From JANNYA01 sp031422315 (GTDB taxonomy: Bacteria > Pseudomonadota > Gammaproteobacteria > Xanthomonadales > SZUA-5), in contig JANOQN010000085.1 in the NCBI GenBank assembly GCA_031422315.1, forward strand, positions 1 through 64,000: 64,000 bases of DNA. The letters run 5' to 3'. This document shows positions 33,766 through 42,783 of this stretch, piece after piece. Below the pieces are notes generated by a model. That model worked only from the letters and a program-made list of their open reading frames with translations. It made no database searches and had not been told where the DNA came from. A program made the translations under genes and the position numbers. Each line of letters starts with the position of its first letter. Within the stretch, counting starts at the first letter, position 1.

Positions 33766-35652
33766 CTATTCGAAACCGTCTGACAGCATTTGATCATCAC
33801 TAGGCCCCAGCATCCGAGTACTAAACGCATCAACTTCTTCGCCAAACGTCACGCTAGTTGCGCCTTCTGCGGGCGCGATATTGCTGTCAAAACCAAAGCT
33901 GTAAAGCGTTCCCCAGCGCAAGTCGGCGCTGCTTGTAGAAAAAACCAAACCACCCACTGTGCGAGTGATATTCCAGTTATTAGCGGCGTTGAGATCAGCA
34001 TCTAAAAAACGCGGATTAGCAACGGTTGCGCCCTGTGGTAAAGCGACGAAAAAACGCGTAACGCCGCGAGAATTAAGCATCCGTAGATTGGGCTGGCTGC
34101 CGCTCGTGGTGCTAAGCGCGCCGTCTAAGTTCATCACCGAATAATCATAGCGCCAAAAGTTGGCGGTAAATGGCCGTGCGCGCGCGCCGATTTGTACGGT
34201 GCCGTGCGGTGTTTTAAGCACACCGAATCGGCTGACGCCATCGGCTGGTGAGCTTTGCGCCATCTTACGTTCCAATGCGCTACCGTTTTGAAATTCGCCC
34301 GCATTTTCGCCGATTACCCAGCGGCCATCGGCGTTCATGACCGGTGGAATCCAATTCACGCCAACGGTTCTAGAGCCGATATTGTTGCGGATTTGGCCGT
34401 CGTCTCGCACCAAATACCAGGACTCAAAAAAGTAGCGCTCGCCTATCCCGGAATCGAGCTCATTTTCGTCGACAAGCATGCGGTGTTCGAAGCTGGTGTA
34501 GGGCACGGTATCTTCATCGCTGCCATCGCAATTGCCATCGTAAATTGAGCCGCAGCGCGCCCACTGCGCCGTGGTCGGTAAAATTTCAGACCGTGGGCCT
34601 TGGTGGCATTCGCTAGGCGTGGTGCAATCGCCAACGGTGGGCGTATCGTTGGTCAGCGCGCCGTAAATATCGGTGCATTGCAGCCCTAAAATAAAGCCAG
34701 CGGGGCAGTTGCAAGCGCCATTGACGGTAAAAAACGCGTGCTTGACGCCCGACTGCCCGATTTGGCGCATGCGGCCATCGTCGTCAATGCGGTACATATT
34801 CCAGATCAGCATCGGGTGCTGATCATTGCCATAGGGCGGGAAATCACCGTTGAATTTTTGATACCAGGGCACGTCTTTGCTACCGACATTTTCGAGTGCT
34901 GCGGAGGGCGCGATTACCACTTTAGGATTGTCAGCGCCCGGGCCATCGCAACCTGTGCCGTTGCAGCGCAGCGCAAAAATGCCCTGAATATCGGTAAGTG
35001 CGACATCGGCTTTTTCCGTTTCGCTAGGCCAATTTGGTATGGCGCAGCTGCTGGCCACCGATGGCATAAGATTGCCCTGCAAACGCATAGTTACTCGGCC
35101 TTCGCCCAAAAATATCGCGCTGCGCTCGTTTGGATTCAGCAGTGCGCTTAAAGCTGGGCCGGCCATGGCGTCGGCGTTTTTAATGCGCAGCTCGCCTTGC
35201 TTAACGTCGATTTGGCTATGCAGATTGATAAACCGTAGCCACAGCGCAGCTTGCGCATCGAACCAGTCAATGCTTACACCATCACTACCTGAACGGCCAG
35301 TCAGCAGTTGATCGATCTGCCTGCTGTCAATGCGCAAATGCAAGCGTAGGCTTGGGGTATTGCCTGCGCCCAAACGCGCGAGTTGGCCGCTCGGAGCGAT
35401 CAATTGTAGGGTTTGATCAACGCTGCTGGCGGGTGTAGTGCTCGCGCTGATCGGCTCAAAGTCAAACGCCACCATGCTGCCTGGGTGAAAAAGCAGCATC
35501 GCTTCGCCGCCGGTGGCGCGAAGTGGCGAGCTGTCGGTTAGTGCAGCCGCTGGCTTCAATTCGATGAACTGTGAATCTTGCGCAGCGAGCGCGAAGCTGG
35601 CTGAAACGCCAACAAGTAAGGTAAATAAGGTATTTCGTAATGCCTTTATCAT
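33766..35652 (-). CDS. large secreted cysteine-rich protein with GFE tail
   Basis: I do not recognise the family of this 628-residue protein. It has a Sec signal (MIKALRNTLFTLLVGVSASFALA) and many cysteines in the middle (CNCPAGFILGLQC, DCTTPSEC), suggesting an extracytoplasmic disulfide-bonded domain. The last residues are QMLSDGFE, the tail motif of other secreted proteins here. Its ATG overlaps the dapE stop (ATGA) and its stop lies 3 bases before proB. A surface or secreted protein embedded between two amino-acid biosynthesis genes is unexpected. Confidence 0.75.
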   Translation of the reverse strand: MIKALRNTLFTLLVGVSASFALAAQDSQFIELKPAAALTDSSPLRATGGEAMLLFHPGSMVAFDFEPISASTTPASSVDQTLQLIAPSGQLARLGAGNTPSLRLHLRIDSRQIDQLLTGRSGSDGVSIDWFDAQAALWLRFINLHSQIDVKQGELRIKNADAMAGPALSALLNPNERSAIFLGEGRVTMRLQGNLMPSVASSCAIPNWPSETEKADVALTDIQGIFALRCNGTGCDGPGADNPKVVIAPSAALENVGSKDVPWYQKFNGDFPPYGNDQHPMLIWNMYRIDDDGRMRQIGQSGVKHAFFTVNGACNCPAGFILGLQCTDIYGALTNDTPTVGDCTTPSECHQGPRSEILPTTAQWARCGSIYDGNCDGSDEDTVPYTSFEHRMLVDENELDSGIGERYFFESWYLVRDDGQIRNNIGSRTVGVNWIPPVMNADGRWVIGENAGEFQNGSALERKMAQSSPADGVSRFGVLKTPHGTVQIGARARPFTANFWRYDYSVMNLDGALSTTSGSQPNLRMLNSRGVTRFFVALPQGATVANPRFLDADLNAANNWNITRTVGGLVFSTSSADLRWGTLYSFGFDSNIAPAEGATSVTFGEEVDAFSTRMLGPSDDQMLSDGFE

Positions 35653-36863
35653 TGATCGTTACTCGTTTCAGTGTCCGCCATGGCGCGCATTATGGTAGCC
35701 AAATAAACCCGCCGGAGGCGCTCTAAATCAGCGACCTCAATATGTTCATTGACCTTATGAATACTATCGTTGACTGGCCCCAGTTCAATCACTTCAGCGC
35801 CGGTTGGCGCAATAAATCGACCATCCGACGTGCCACCGCCAGTATCTGGCTTGGTATCAATTCCTAGCACTGATTTAATGGCCGCCGTTGCTGCATCGCG
35901 CAGCCTGGGCTTTTCGGTCAGAAACGGTAGGCTAGCAACGCGAGATTGCATCGCAATTGGGACGGTTAGCGTGTCTGCACAGCTTTGAATTTGCGCTAGC
36001 AAACTATCCGGGGTGCTGGCGGTGCCAAAGCGAAAATTGAGCTTCACGCAGAGCTCGCCTGGAATCACATTATTCGCGCCCGCGCCCGCGCTGAGCTCAT
36101 AAATTTGCATCGAAGTCGGCGGAAAATGCGCATTGCCCTGATCAAAGCGGTGCTGCGCAAGCTTGTCCAGCAGCGGTGCACCCAAGTGAATCGGGTTGCG
36201 CGCTTTTTCTGGATAGGCCACGTGGCCCTGCACGCCAATCACGCGCAGCTCAACATGCATAGATCCGCGCCTTCCTATGCGAATTTGATCGCCTAGCCGG
36301 GTGTTGGATGAGGGCTCGCCAATCAGCGCCATGTCGATTTTGACGCCTTGTTCGCCTAGCCATTGCATGACCGCCTTAACACCAAATTGCGCCGGGCCTT
36401 CCTCATCACTGGTCAACATCAACGCAACGGTGCCGGGGTGATTTGGCTGCGCGCTAACATAATCCACCAAGGCTAAAGCTGAGGCCGCGACGCCAGCCTT
36501 CATATCCGCTGCGCCGCGCCCGTATAGCTTGGCGCCGCGCACATCGGCCACAAATGGATCGCTCCGCCACTGTTCAATTGGCCCGGGCGGCACCACGTCG
36601 GTATGCCCAACCATCGCAAAAACCGGCGCGCCGCCGCCGTGCGTGGCCCATAAATTGTCCGTTCGGGCGCTACCTTCGCCAAAACTCAAACGATGCACAT
36701 GAAAACCGGCGGTTTGCAAAATGTGCCCAACCAAATCCTGGCAGCCCGCATCATCCGGCGTGACCGAAGGGCAGGCGATTAACTCGGAAGTGAGTTCTAA
36801 CGTTCGGTTTTCGGCGATGTTAGGCGCTGCTTCGGTTTGACGCATTGGTTCTAGAATAGGCAT
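35649..36863 (-). CDS. dapE: succinyl-diaminopimelate desuccinylase
   Basis: I choose the ATG at 36863 (MPILEPMRQTEAAPNI); the longer frame begins inside a REP-like repeat, and the ATG at 36845 is also possible. The M20 enzyme has VGHTDVVPPGP with metal His and Asp, GRGAADMKAG with the bridging Asp, SDEEGPA with the catalytic Glu, and TGGGTSDGRFI. It removes succinate from N-succinyl-LL-diaminopimelate for lysine and cell-wall synthesis. It is translationally coupled to the secreted-protein gene downstream. Confidence 0.94.
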   Translation of the reverse strand: MPILEPMRQTEAAPNIAENRTLELTSELIACPSVTPDDAGCQDLVGHILQTAGFHVHRLSFGEGSARTDNLWATHGGGAPVFAMVGHTDVVPPGPIEQWRSDPFVADVRGAKLYGRGAADMKAGVAASALALVDYVSAQPNHPGTVALMLTSDEEGPAQFGVKAVMQWLGEQGVKIDMALIGEPSSNTRLGDQIRIGRRGSMHVELRVIGVQGHVAYPEKARNPIHLGAPLLDKLAQHRFDQGNAHFPPTSMQIYELSAGAGANNVIPGELCVKLNFRFGTASTPDSLLAQIQSCADTLTVPIAMQSRVASLPFLTEKPRLRDAATAAIKSVLGIDTKPDTGGGTSDGRFIAPTGAEVIELGPVNDSIHKVNEHIEVADLERLRRVYLATIMRAMADTETSNDQ

Positions 36864-36915
36864 TTTGAGACTCAAAAAATTTACATGGTTAGCAGCAGAA
36901 GCCAGATTCCTCCTC

Positions 36916-36945
36916 ATCGTCATTCCCGCGCAGGCGGGAATCCAG
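36916..36945. repeat. REP-like palindrome upstream of dapE
   Basis: One copy of the GTCATTCCCGCGCAGGCGGG repeat lies between divergent dapE and the flavin monooxygenase gene. It contributes a spurious in-frame ATG to the dapE frame. Confidence 0.75.
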
Positions 36946-37138
36946 GCGCCTTATCCGTTCGATTAAGACGAAACGCAGGTGCCTCGAAGTATCCGTGCTT
37001 CAACTTTGGTCAAAAGATACTAGCCTGCTACGCATGGCGCGAGTGAAATGCTTCATCAGGCTGGTAAGCTTACGTACTAAATCAAAGGTTTACGCGGCAT
37101 GCCATCACCCAATATTCATCAAAAACGAAAATCGCAAG

Positions 37139-38365
37139 ATGCCGCAGCCGCTTAACGTCGCCATTTTAGGCTACGGCACGGCAGGCCAAGCAGCGGCGAT
37201 TTTACTGCGCCAGCAGGGCCATCAAGTGACTGTTATCGAGCGCTCACCGGCGCTCAAGCCGCTAGGCGCTGGATTACTATTGCAACCGACAGGCTTGGCG
37301 GTTTTGCAAGATATGGGCCTGATGCAAGCGGCATTGGCACTCGGCAGGCGCGTGGATGCGCTGCACGGGGTGAATCAGCGCGGCGGCCGCGTCATGGATA
37401 TGCGCTACTCGGAATTGCACGCAGATTATTTCGGCCTTGGCATCCAGCGTGGCGCACTATTTGGCTTGTTAAAGCAGGCTGATTCGCACGCTGATCAAGT
37501 CCAGCTCGGAGTTACTGTCACGGATATAGATCGCAGCGCGAATACTTTGATTGAAATGGGCGGCAAGCGAATCGGGCCGTTTGATTTGATCGTGCTGGCC
37601 GATGGCGCGCATTCACAGCTGAGACGCTGCTTTCCAGAGCTAATTTCGCGCGATCAAGCCTATCCGTGGGGCGCGGTGTGGTGTTTGCTGGAGGATCGCC
37701 GCGCGCCAGATGACCCGGGCCGAGCTAAGCTAATGCAGCGTTACCGTGCGGCGCGGCAAATGTGCGGCGTGCTGCCGGTAGGTACATTGCTTGACGAAGA
37801 CGTCGCTGCTTACAAAACTAACGTTGATAAAGTGTGCGTATTTTGGAGCTTGCCGGTCGCAAAATTTGCTGAGTGGGAGTTTCATGGCTTGGGCAACTGG
37901 CGCTCGCATGTGCATGAGCTGTGGCCGGAAGTGGCGGATATGCTGCTGCAAATCCAGCACCCGGATGAGATGGCAAAAGCCAGCTATCGCGATGTTGTTA
38001 TGAAGCGCTATTTTGCCGACCGCGTGGTGATGCTGGGCGATCATGCGCACGGCATGAGCCCGCAGTTAGGTCAAGGCGCGAACATGGCGCTGCTGGATGC
38101 TAAAGCGTTGGCGAATGAGATTGCGCAGCAGTCAAACTTAGCGAGTGCTCTAGCTCATTTCGATCTGCAACGCCGCCAACATGTGCAGATTTATCAGCGC
38201 CTGAGCCGCTGGCTAACGCCGCTGTTTCAATCGGATTCGGTACTGGCGGCTTGGCTGCGAGATTTGACCATGTACCCGAGTTCCCGCCTGCCATTTATGC
38301 ATCAGCAAAGTTTAAAAGTGCTGGCCGGCATGCAAAGCGGCTGGTTTGGGCGTTGGAAAAATTAA
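37139..38365 (+). CDS. FAD-dependent aromatic-type monooxygenase
   Basis: I take the ATG at 37139 (MPQPLNVAILGYGTAGQAAA), which places the dinucleotide-binding GxGxxG-type motif at the usual position (here G-Y-G-T-A-G). The 408-residue protein also has the DG motif (LIVLADGAHSQLRRCF) and the GD motif (RVVMLGDHAHGMSPQLGQGANMALLDA). This is the class A flavoprotein hydroxylase pattern, as in UbiH-like and salicylate-hydroxylase-like enzymes. The substrate is unknown. hslR starts 4 bases after the stop. Confidence 0.85.
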   Translation: MPQPLNVAILGYGTAGQAAAILLRQQGHQVTVIERSPALKPLGAGLLLQPTGLAVLQDMGLMQAALALGRRVDALHGVNQRGGRVMDMRYSELHADYFGLGIQRGALFGLLKQADSHADQVQLGVTVTDIDRSANTLIEMGGKRIGPFDLIVLADGAHSQLRRCFPELISRDQAYPWGAVWCLLEDRRAPDDPGRAKLMQRYRAARQMCGVLPVGTLLDEDVAAYKTNVDKVCVFWSLPVAKFAEWEFHGLGNWRSHVHELWPEVADMLLQIQHPDEMAKASYRDVVMKRYFADRVVMLGDHAHGMSPQLGQGANMALLDAKALANEIAQQSNLASALAHFDLQRRQHVQIYQRLSRWLTPLFQSDSVLAAWLRDLTMYPSSRLPFMHQQSLKVLAGMQSGWFGRWKN

Positions 38366-38369
38366 TCGC

Positions 38370-38804
38370 ATGAAAAAGCAGAGCGAAAACAACGATAAAA
38401 TTCCCGCAGTGCCGGAAGTGCGGCTTGACGTTTGGCTGTGGGCCGCGCGCTTTTTCAAAACCAGGGCGCTGGCTAAAACCGCGATTGAGGGCGGCAAGGT
38501 GCGCGTCAACAATCTAGCTTGCAAGCCGGCAAAATCGGTCCACGTCGGCGATGTCATCAAAACCGTGCGCGGCGATGAAATCTGGGAGCTGCGCGTCATG
38601 CTGCTGCAAACCGCGCGCGCAAATCCTGCGCAGGCGCAGCTGCTCTACGAGGAATTGCCAGAAAACACCGCGCTTAGGTTGTCAATGCGTGAGCAAAACC
38701 GGCTGAACCGGCTAGGCTACAGTGCGCCGGTCAGTAAGCCCGACAAACGCGCGCGTCAAAAAATCACAAGGTTTGAGCGCGCTGAGCCACCTGCGTCGGG
38801 CTAA
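38370..38804 (+). CDS. hslR: Hsp15-type S4 RNA-binding heat-shock protein
   Basis: The ATG at 38370 gives MKKQSENNDKIPAVPEV. The 144-residue protein has the S4 domain (VRLDVWLWAARFFKTRALAKTAIEGGKVRVN) and a basic C-terminal extension, as in Hsp15. Hsp15 recognises stalled 50S subunits carrying a nascent chain. The stop overlaps the convergent MAPEG stop. It follows the monooxygenase gene closely. Confidence 0.9.
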   Translation: MKKQSENNDKIPAVPEVRLDVWLWAARFFKTRALAKTAIEGGKVRVNNLACKPAKSVHVGDVIKTVRGDEIWELRVMLLQTARANPAQAQLLYEELPENTALRLSMREQNRLNRLGYSAPVSKPDKRARQKITRFERAEPPASG

Positions 38805-39211
38805 TTTTGCCAAGCGGATATGAAGTTCGACACATAGCCAAAGCCTGCCGCAATCAGCAAACACGCCCAAGCTGCCATAGCGATGATAAAACCTGTGCCG
38901 CGATTGGCCGCTGATTTCAAGTAGCTGCGCGCATACCAAACCCGCCCAAAAATCCAAATCATACCCAGCACGAACGCGATATCACCACGGTAGTGCGTTG
39001 AACAGAGCCAAAGCGTCGGCAAGAAAATGACCGTTTGCTCGATGGTATTCATTTGCACGCGAAACGCGCGCTCAAAATCCGGGTGGCCTGTGGTGGCGGG
39101 CGCTTTGACGCCGGTTTTGCCGCGCGAACGGCCGACTTCAAGCGTGACCCAAAACAACAAAAGTATGTTGAGGAATACGACGACCGGCAACAACCAATTC
39201 AAAATAGGCAT
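38801..39211 (-). CDS. MAPEG-family membrane protein
   Basis: The 136-residue protein has four membrane helices and the MAPEG signature: GHPDFERAFRVQMNTIEQTVIFLPTLWL followed by IFGRVWYARSYL. The family includes glutathione-dependent membrane enzymes, and the conserved N-T-I-E-Q and R-x-W-Y-A-R residues are present. Bacterial members of this type are poorly characterised. It converges on hslR with overlapping stop codons. Confidence 0.88.
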   Translation of the reverse strand: MPILNWLLPVVVFLNILLLFWVTLEVGRSRGKTGVKAPATTGHPDFERAFRVQMNTIEQTVIFLPTLWLCSTHYRGDIAFVLGMIWIFGRVWYARSYLKSAANRGTGFIIAMAAWACLLIAAGFGYVSNFISAWQN

Positions 39212-39412
39212 GATTGAGAACTCTTAAGAAAGCGTGAGCGTATCGGAAAAATATCGCGAGTGATCGATTAAATTCTCGCAACGCGGCAATATGTGATGGC
39301 GCAGGGCAGCGTCCTTAGATGTTGCCGTCAAATATTTGAAGGCCTGCAGGCTTTGGAAAAGTTAGTATCAAGCGTCGTTACGCGTCTGCGCAATGCCACG
39401 CTTCCTAATAAA

Positions 39413-39667
39413 CTAACGGATTTCATCGCCCGTTTGCGGTTTAGTGCCGCCCGCTCTGGCCATTAAGCGATCAAATGCCAATAAGTCCGCCTGTGCGCTA
39501 CGTTCGTCAAAAAACGCAAACGTTGCGATAGCCGCTAGCTTTTCGGCTACGGCGGTGTTGACAAACTGGTTGATGCTGGTTCCATCTTGTTTACTATATC
39601 GCTCAACGGCTGCCCGGATTGAGCGCGGTAGTCGCAATGGGTAGGTGGCGATGGAATTAGCGCTCAT
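39413..39667 (-). CDS. ribbon-helix-helix antitoxin
   Basis: I take the ATG at 39667 (MSANSIATYPLRLPRSIRAA), which overlaps the toxin stop by ATGA. The first 60 residues have the strand (TYPLRLP) and helices (DGTSINQFVNTAVAEKLAAI) of a HicB/CopG-type ribbon-helix-helix protein. It is the second gene of the pair; the toxin comes first, opposite to the other three pairs in this window. Confidence 0.75.
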   Translation of the reverse strand: MSANSIATYPLRLPRSIRAAVERYSKQDGTSINQFVNTAVAEKLAAIATFAFFDERSAQADLLAFDRLMARAGGTKPQTGDEIR

Positions 39668-40083
39668 TTTAGGCTCCATAGGATGTCGGACGGGGTTGCA
39701 ACGACGATGCCAAATTTTTCAGGAGTGGCACCGAAATCTCGCTTGTTAAACGTTACAAGGCAATCAACTTGGCCATTGACCGCAGCTTCTAGCACCATTT
39801 CATCGGCCGGGTCACGTAGCTGTGGACGCCACAAATAATGGACTGTTACCGGTCTAATGAGCTTGGCTAAAACGTTTAAAAAAATTTCAATTTCTTGACT
39901 GCTCAATCCTGATGAATTTTGATGTTCGGTTCGGGTGCAGATCGCCTCGTACTCAACAAACAGAGGCACGCTCGCAAATAAAACAACTTCAAGCCGACGA
40001 GCACGTCTTAGAAGTTCCGCAGACGCACCCGTTGGGCTGCGCATTCCGGCGACTAGAACGTCGGTATCAAGCGTTAATTTCAT
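39664..40083 (-). CDS. PIN-family toxin (COG1569 type)
   Basis: The 139-residue protein starts MKLTLDTDVLVAGMRSPTGAS and belongs to the PIN group usually called putative toxin component, PIN family. Catalytic acidic residues are Asp6 and Asp8, Glu in FVEYEAIC, Asp in DPADEMVLEAA and Asp in FNKRDFG. The gene precedes its ribbon-helix-helix antitoxin and overlaps it by ATGA. It should act as an RNase held in check by the downstream protein. Confidence 0.8.
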   Translation of the reverse strand: MKLTLDTDVLVAGMRSPTGASAELLRRARRLEVVLFASVPLFVEYEAICTRTEHQNSSGLSSQEIEIFLNVLAKLIRPVTVHYLWRPQLRDPADEMVLEAAVNGQVDCLVTFNKRDFGATPEKFGIVVATPSDILWSLK

Positions 40084-40157
40084 GCGAAATAGTATCGCGG
40101 GTGATATTGTATTTCAAGGTCAACCTGGGTCGGATCGAACTTTGTGCGGCTTCAGTG

Positions 40158-42368
40158 CTAACTAAAATCCATCGGATCAACATCAATTGAGAAATGCACG
40201 GCGGAGCTGCTGAGCATCGCGAGTTGATCACGCCAGCCACGTAAAATTTGATGCAGCTGCGCTCTAGCCTCGGCACACAGCACCAGCTGCGCACGGTAGC
40301 GTGAAGCGCGTTTGGCAATCAACGCTGGCATCGGCCCATAGCACTGGATTCCTGATTGCAGTGGCAGCGCGGCCCGTGCCGCGAGTAGAAACTCCTGCAA
40401 TTTCAATTGGTTGAGCGATTCTGCGCGTAACATAACGGCGCTAGTAAAGGGGGGAAACTGCGCGGCTTTGCGCTCGGCAAGAATGTGATTTGCTACCTCG
40501 CTGTAGTCTTGTTTTAGCAGCAGCTGTAACAGCTCATGTTGCGGGTTTTGTGTTTGCACCAATACCCGGCCTTCGCGAACGCCGCGCCCGGCGCGCCCGG
40601 CGACTTGGAATAGCAGCTGGCTTAAGCGCTCACCTGCGCGAAAATCTAGAGAATGCAGGCCCGAATCGGCACCGACGGCAATTACCAATGTCAAATTAGG
40701 GAAATCATGGCCTTTGGCTAGCATTTGTGTGCCGACCAAAATGCAGGGCAGGCCGCTGCGCACTTTGGCGAATTCTCGCTCTAGCACGCCGCGCTTGCGG
40801 GTGGAATCGCGATCAATTCGGATGCACGGCCATTCGGGAAAGCGCTGTGTAAGCGCGTCGTGGATGCGCTCGGTGCCGGCGCCCAGCGCAACTAGCTTTT
40901 CACTGCCGCAGGCGGTGCAGGCTTCAGGCAAGCGCTCAACATGGCCGCAATAATGGCAGCGTAGCTGGCTGGCGCGCCGGTGAATCGTCATGGGCTGTTC
41001 GCAGCGGCTGCAGTGCGGCACAAAGCCGCAGGCCTCACAGCTTAATTGCGGTGCAAAGCCGCGCCGATTGCGAAACACTAGCACTTGCCCACCCGCGCTC
41101 AATGCCGCGCGCATTTCAATTTCTGCCAGCCTGGAAAGGCCATCCTCCTGCGATTGCATACGCAGATCAATTAGCCCGATTTCGGGCATATCCGCACTAC
41201 CCGCGCGTTGGCTCAAGACTAGCTGCTGGATGCGCCCGAGCTGCACATTGCGCAGTGTTTCCAAAGCTGGCGTGGCACTGCCCAGCAGCACGCCAATGCC
41301 TAAAGTGTGCGCACGCTTGAGCGCGAAATCACGCGCGTGATAGCGAAAGCCCTCCTGCTGTTTATAGGACGCGTCGTGCTCCTCGTCAATCACAATCAGC
41401 CCTAAATCCGGGAACTGGCAAAACACCGCTGAGCGCGTGCCGATAATAATGTCGAGCTGACCCTCTTTGGCTGCCTGCCAGGTTTGCGCGCGTTCGGCTT
41501 CAGAAAGCTGTGAATGCAAGACGCCAACCTTTGCATTTAAGCGCTCGCGAAAGCGCTGTACGGTTTGCGGCGTCAAGCCAATTTCCGGCACCAGCACGAG
41601 CGCCTGCTTACCTAAATCCAGCACGCGTTTGATGGCTTGCAAGTAGACTTCAGTTTTGCCCGAGCCCGTCACGCCGTACAGCAATATCGCTTGAAAGCCG
41701 CTGATTTTGCCGATGGCCAAAACCGCATCAGCCTGCTCGGCGTTTAGTTCCGGCCCAGTGCTGGTGCGCTGTGGCGGCGCAAAGTTTGAGACCCGAAAGC
41801 GCTCCACCAAGCCGCGTTTTTTCAGCGCGCTGAAGGCTTTGCGCCAGCCTGCGAGGCGATCATCAAGTTCAACTACGCTGAGTGCGCCGGTGCCCAAGTG
41901 ATCAATCAATTCTGCTTGCAGCGTTGTCTTTGCTAGCGCTTTTCGGGCTTTTAACGAAGCGTCGCTTTGCGGATCAGTTTGCATGACCTGCCAACTTTGC
42001 TTAGCCTCAGGCGTAAGCATTAAATAATCTTGCCCTGGCGGTAATGCGGATTCATTTTTACGAAGCGCTAAAGGCAAAGCACTGGCTAACACCTCTCCTA
42101 GGCTGTGCTGATAATAGCGCGCGGCAAAATTCAAGCTGCGCCAAAGCTCATCGCTAAACAGCGAGCTAGTGTCAGTCAATGCCTCGATAGGCTTGAGTTT
42201 GCTGAGCGGAACCGAGCTTTGCGCAGTGATAGCTGCAACAAAACCCTGCATTTTGCGGCCAGAAAATCGAACTTGTACCCTCGCGCCGAGCTCGGGGGCT
42301 AATTCAGCGTCATATTGATAGTCAAATAGCCGATCAACCGGCGTAGGCAGCGCAATTTGTAGAATCAA
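40158..42368 (-). CDS. priA: primosomal protein N' (replication restart helicase)
   Basis: The 736-residue protein matches PriA throughout. It starts MILQIALPTPVDRLFDYQYD from a TTG codon, as family alignment demands. The Walker A GVTGSGKTEVYL lies at about residues 232-243, DEEHD is motif II, and four CxxC pairs form the zinc sites (CEACGFVPHCSRC, CHYCGH, CTACGS). The protein reloads the replisome at stalled forks. The TTG overlaps the TGA of a 17-codon leader built from 15-bp repeats, so its translation may depend on that leader. Confidence 0.95.
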   Translation of the reverse strand: MILQIALPTPVDRLFDYQYDAELAPELGARVQVRFSGRKMQGFVAAITAQSSVPLSKLKPIEALTDTSSLFSDELWRSLNFAARYYQHSLGEVLASALPLALRKNESALPPGQDYLMLTPEAKQSWQVMQTDPQSDASLKARKALAKTTLQAELIDHLGTGALSVVELDDRLAGWRKAFSALKKRGLVERFRVSNFAPPQRTSTGPELNAEQADAVLAIGKISGFQAILLYGVTGSGKTEVYLQAIKRVLDLGKQALVLVPEIGLTPQTVQRFRERLNAKVGVLHSQLSEAERAQTWQAAKEGQLDIIIGTRSAVFCQFPDLGLIVIDEEHDASYKQQEGFRYHARDFALKRAHTLGIGVLLGSATPALETLRNVQLGRIQQLVLSQRAGSADMPEIGLIDLRMQSQEDGLSRLAEIEMRAALSAGGQVLVFRNRRGFAPQLSCEACGFVPHCSRCEQPMTIHRRASQLRCHYCGHVERLPEACTACGSEKLVALGAGTERIHDALTQRFPEWPCIRIDRDSTRKRGVLEREFAKVRSGLPCILVGTQMLAKGHDFPNLTLVIAVGADSGLHSLDFRAGERLSQLLFQVAGRAGRGVREGRVLVQTQNPQHELLQLLLKQDYSEVANHILAERKAAQFPPFTSAVMLRAESLNQLKLQEFLLAARAALPLQSGIQCYGPMPALIAKRASRYRAQLVLCAEARAQLHQILRGWRDQLAMLSSSAVHFSIDVDPMDFS

Positions 42369-42418
42369 CGCAACGGGCTAGCGAACGTTGGGCTAATGAA
42401 CATTGGGCTAATGAACAT
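42365..42418 (-). other. 17-codon leader ORF overlapping the priA start
   Basis: An ATG at 42418 opens the peptide MFISPMFISPTFASPLR, ending in a TGA that shares three bases with the TTG start of priA (TTGA). It is made of 15-bp repeat units, so the repeat length keeps the frame (pentapeptide MFISP / TFASP). No clear ribosome-binding site precedes the ATG. Whether it is translated is unknown. Confidence 0.35.
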
Positions 42419-42434
42419 TGGGCTAGCGAACAAG
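42375..42434. repeat. four 15-bp tandem repeats upstream of priA
   Basis: Units at 42375, 42390, 42405 and 42420 share GGGCTAxxGAACxTT on the plus strand; the two central ones are identical (GGGCTAATGAACATT). The array fills the gap between a 41-codon ORF and priA and contains the stop codon of the former. Confidence 0.9.
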
Positions 42435-42548
42435 TGAAATTTTCGTCGCGTGGTCGTCATGCCACCAGCGGCTAGCCGCAGCCGCCAACGATGCAGAGAT
42501 TAAAATGCCGATCACAATGGCGATAAACCACTTACGTTCGCGGCGCAT
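42423..42548 (-). CDS. 41-residue single-pass membrane peptide
   Basis: The frame starts MRRERKWFIAIVIGILISAS, with a strongly basic head followed by a membrane helix (about residues 7-25) and a short polar tail (SRWWHDDHATKISLVR). A good AGGAG ribosome-binding site lies 6 bases before the ATG. The stop TAG lies in the first 15-bp repeat before priA. The signal for translation and the charge pattern support a real small protein with an N-in orientation. Its function is unknown. Confidence 0.6.
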   Translation of the reverse strand: MRRERKWFIAIVIGILISASLAAAASRWWHDDHATKISLVR

Positions 42549-42783
42549 GGTAGCTCCTAGGCTTTGATTTTTTCAATGCGCTAGGATAGCTCGCAATCAG
42601 CCCTTAAAATAGCGCCATGGGTCATGTTTGTGGTGTGCTTAAGGGAGCTCTAAAAATCTCATTTTCTAAGTCAAGCTAGAAACGAAGGGCAAAAATGGAA
42701 GTGGTATATGATTGATATATAGCGACATTTTTCTTGAGTATCGACGCTTGACGACGACAATGAGGTTTTTAGAGGTTGCTTTA

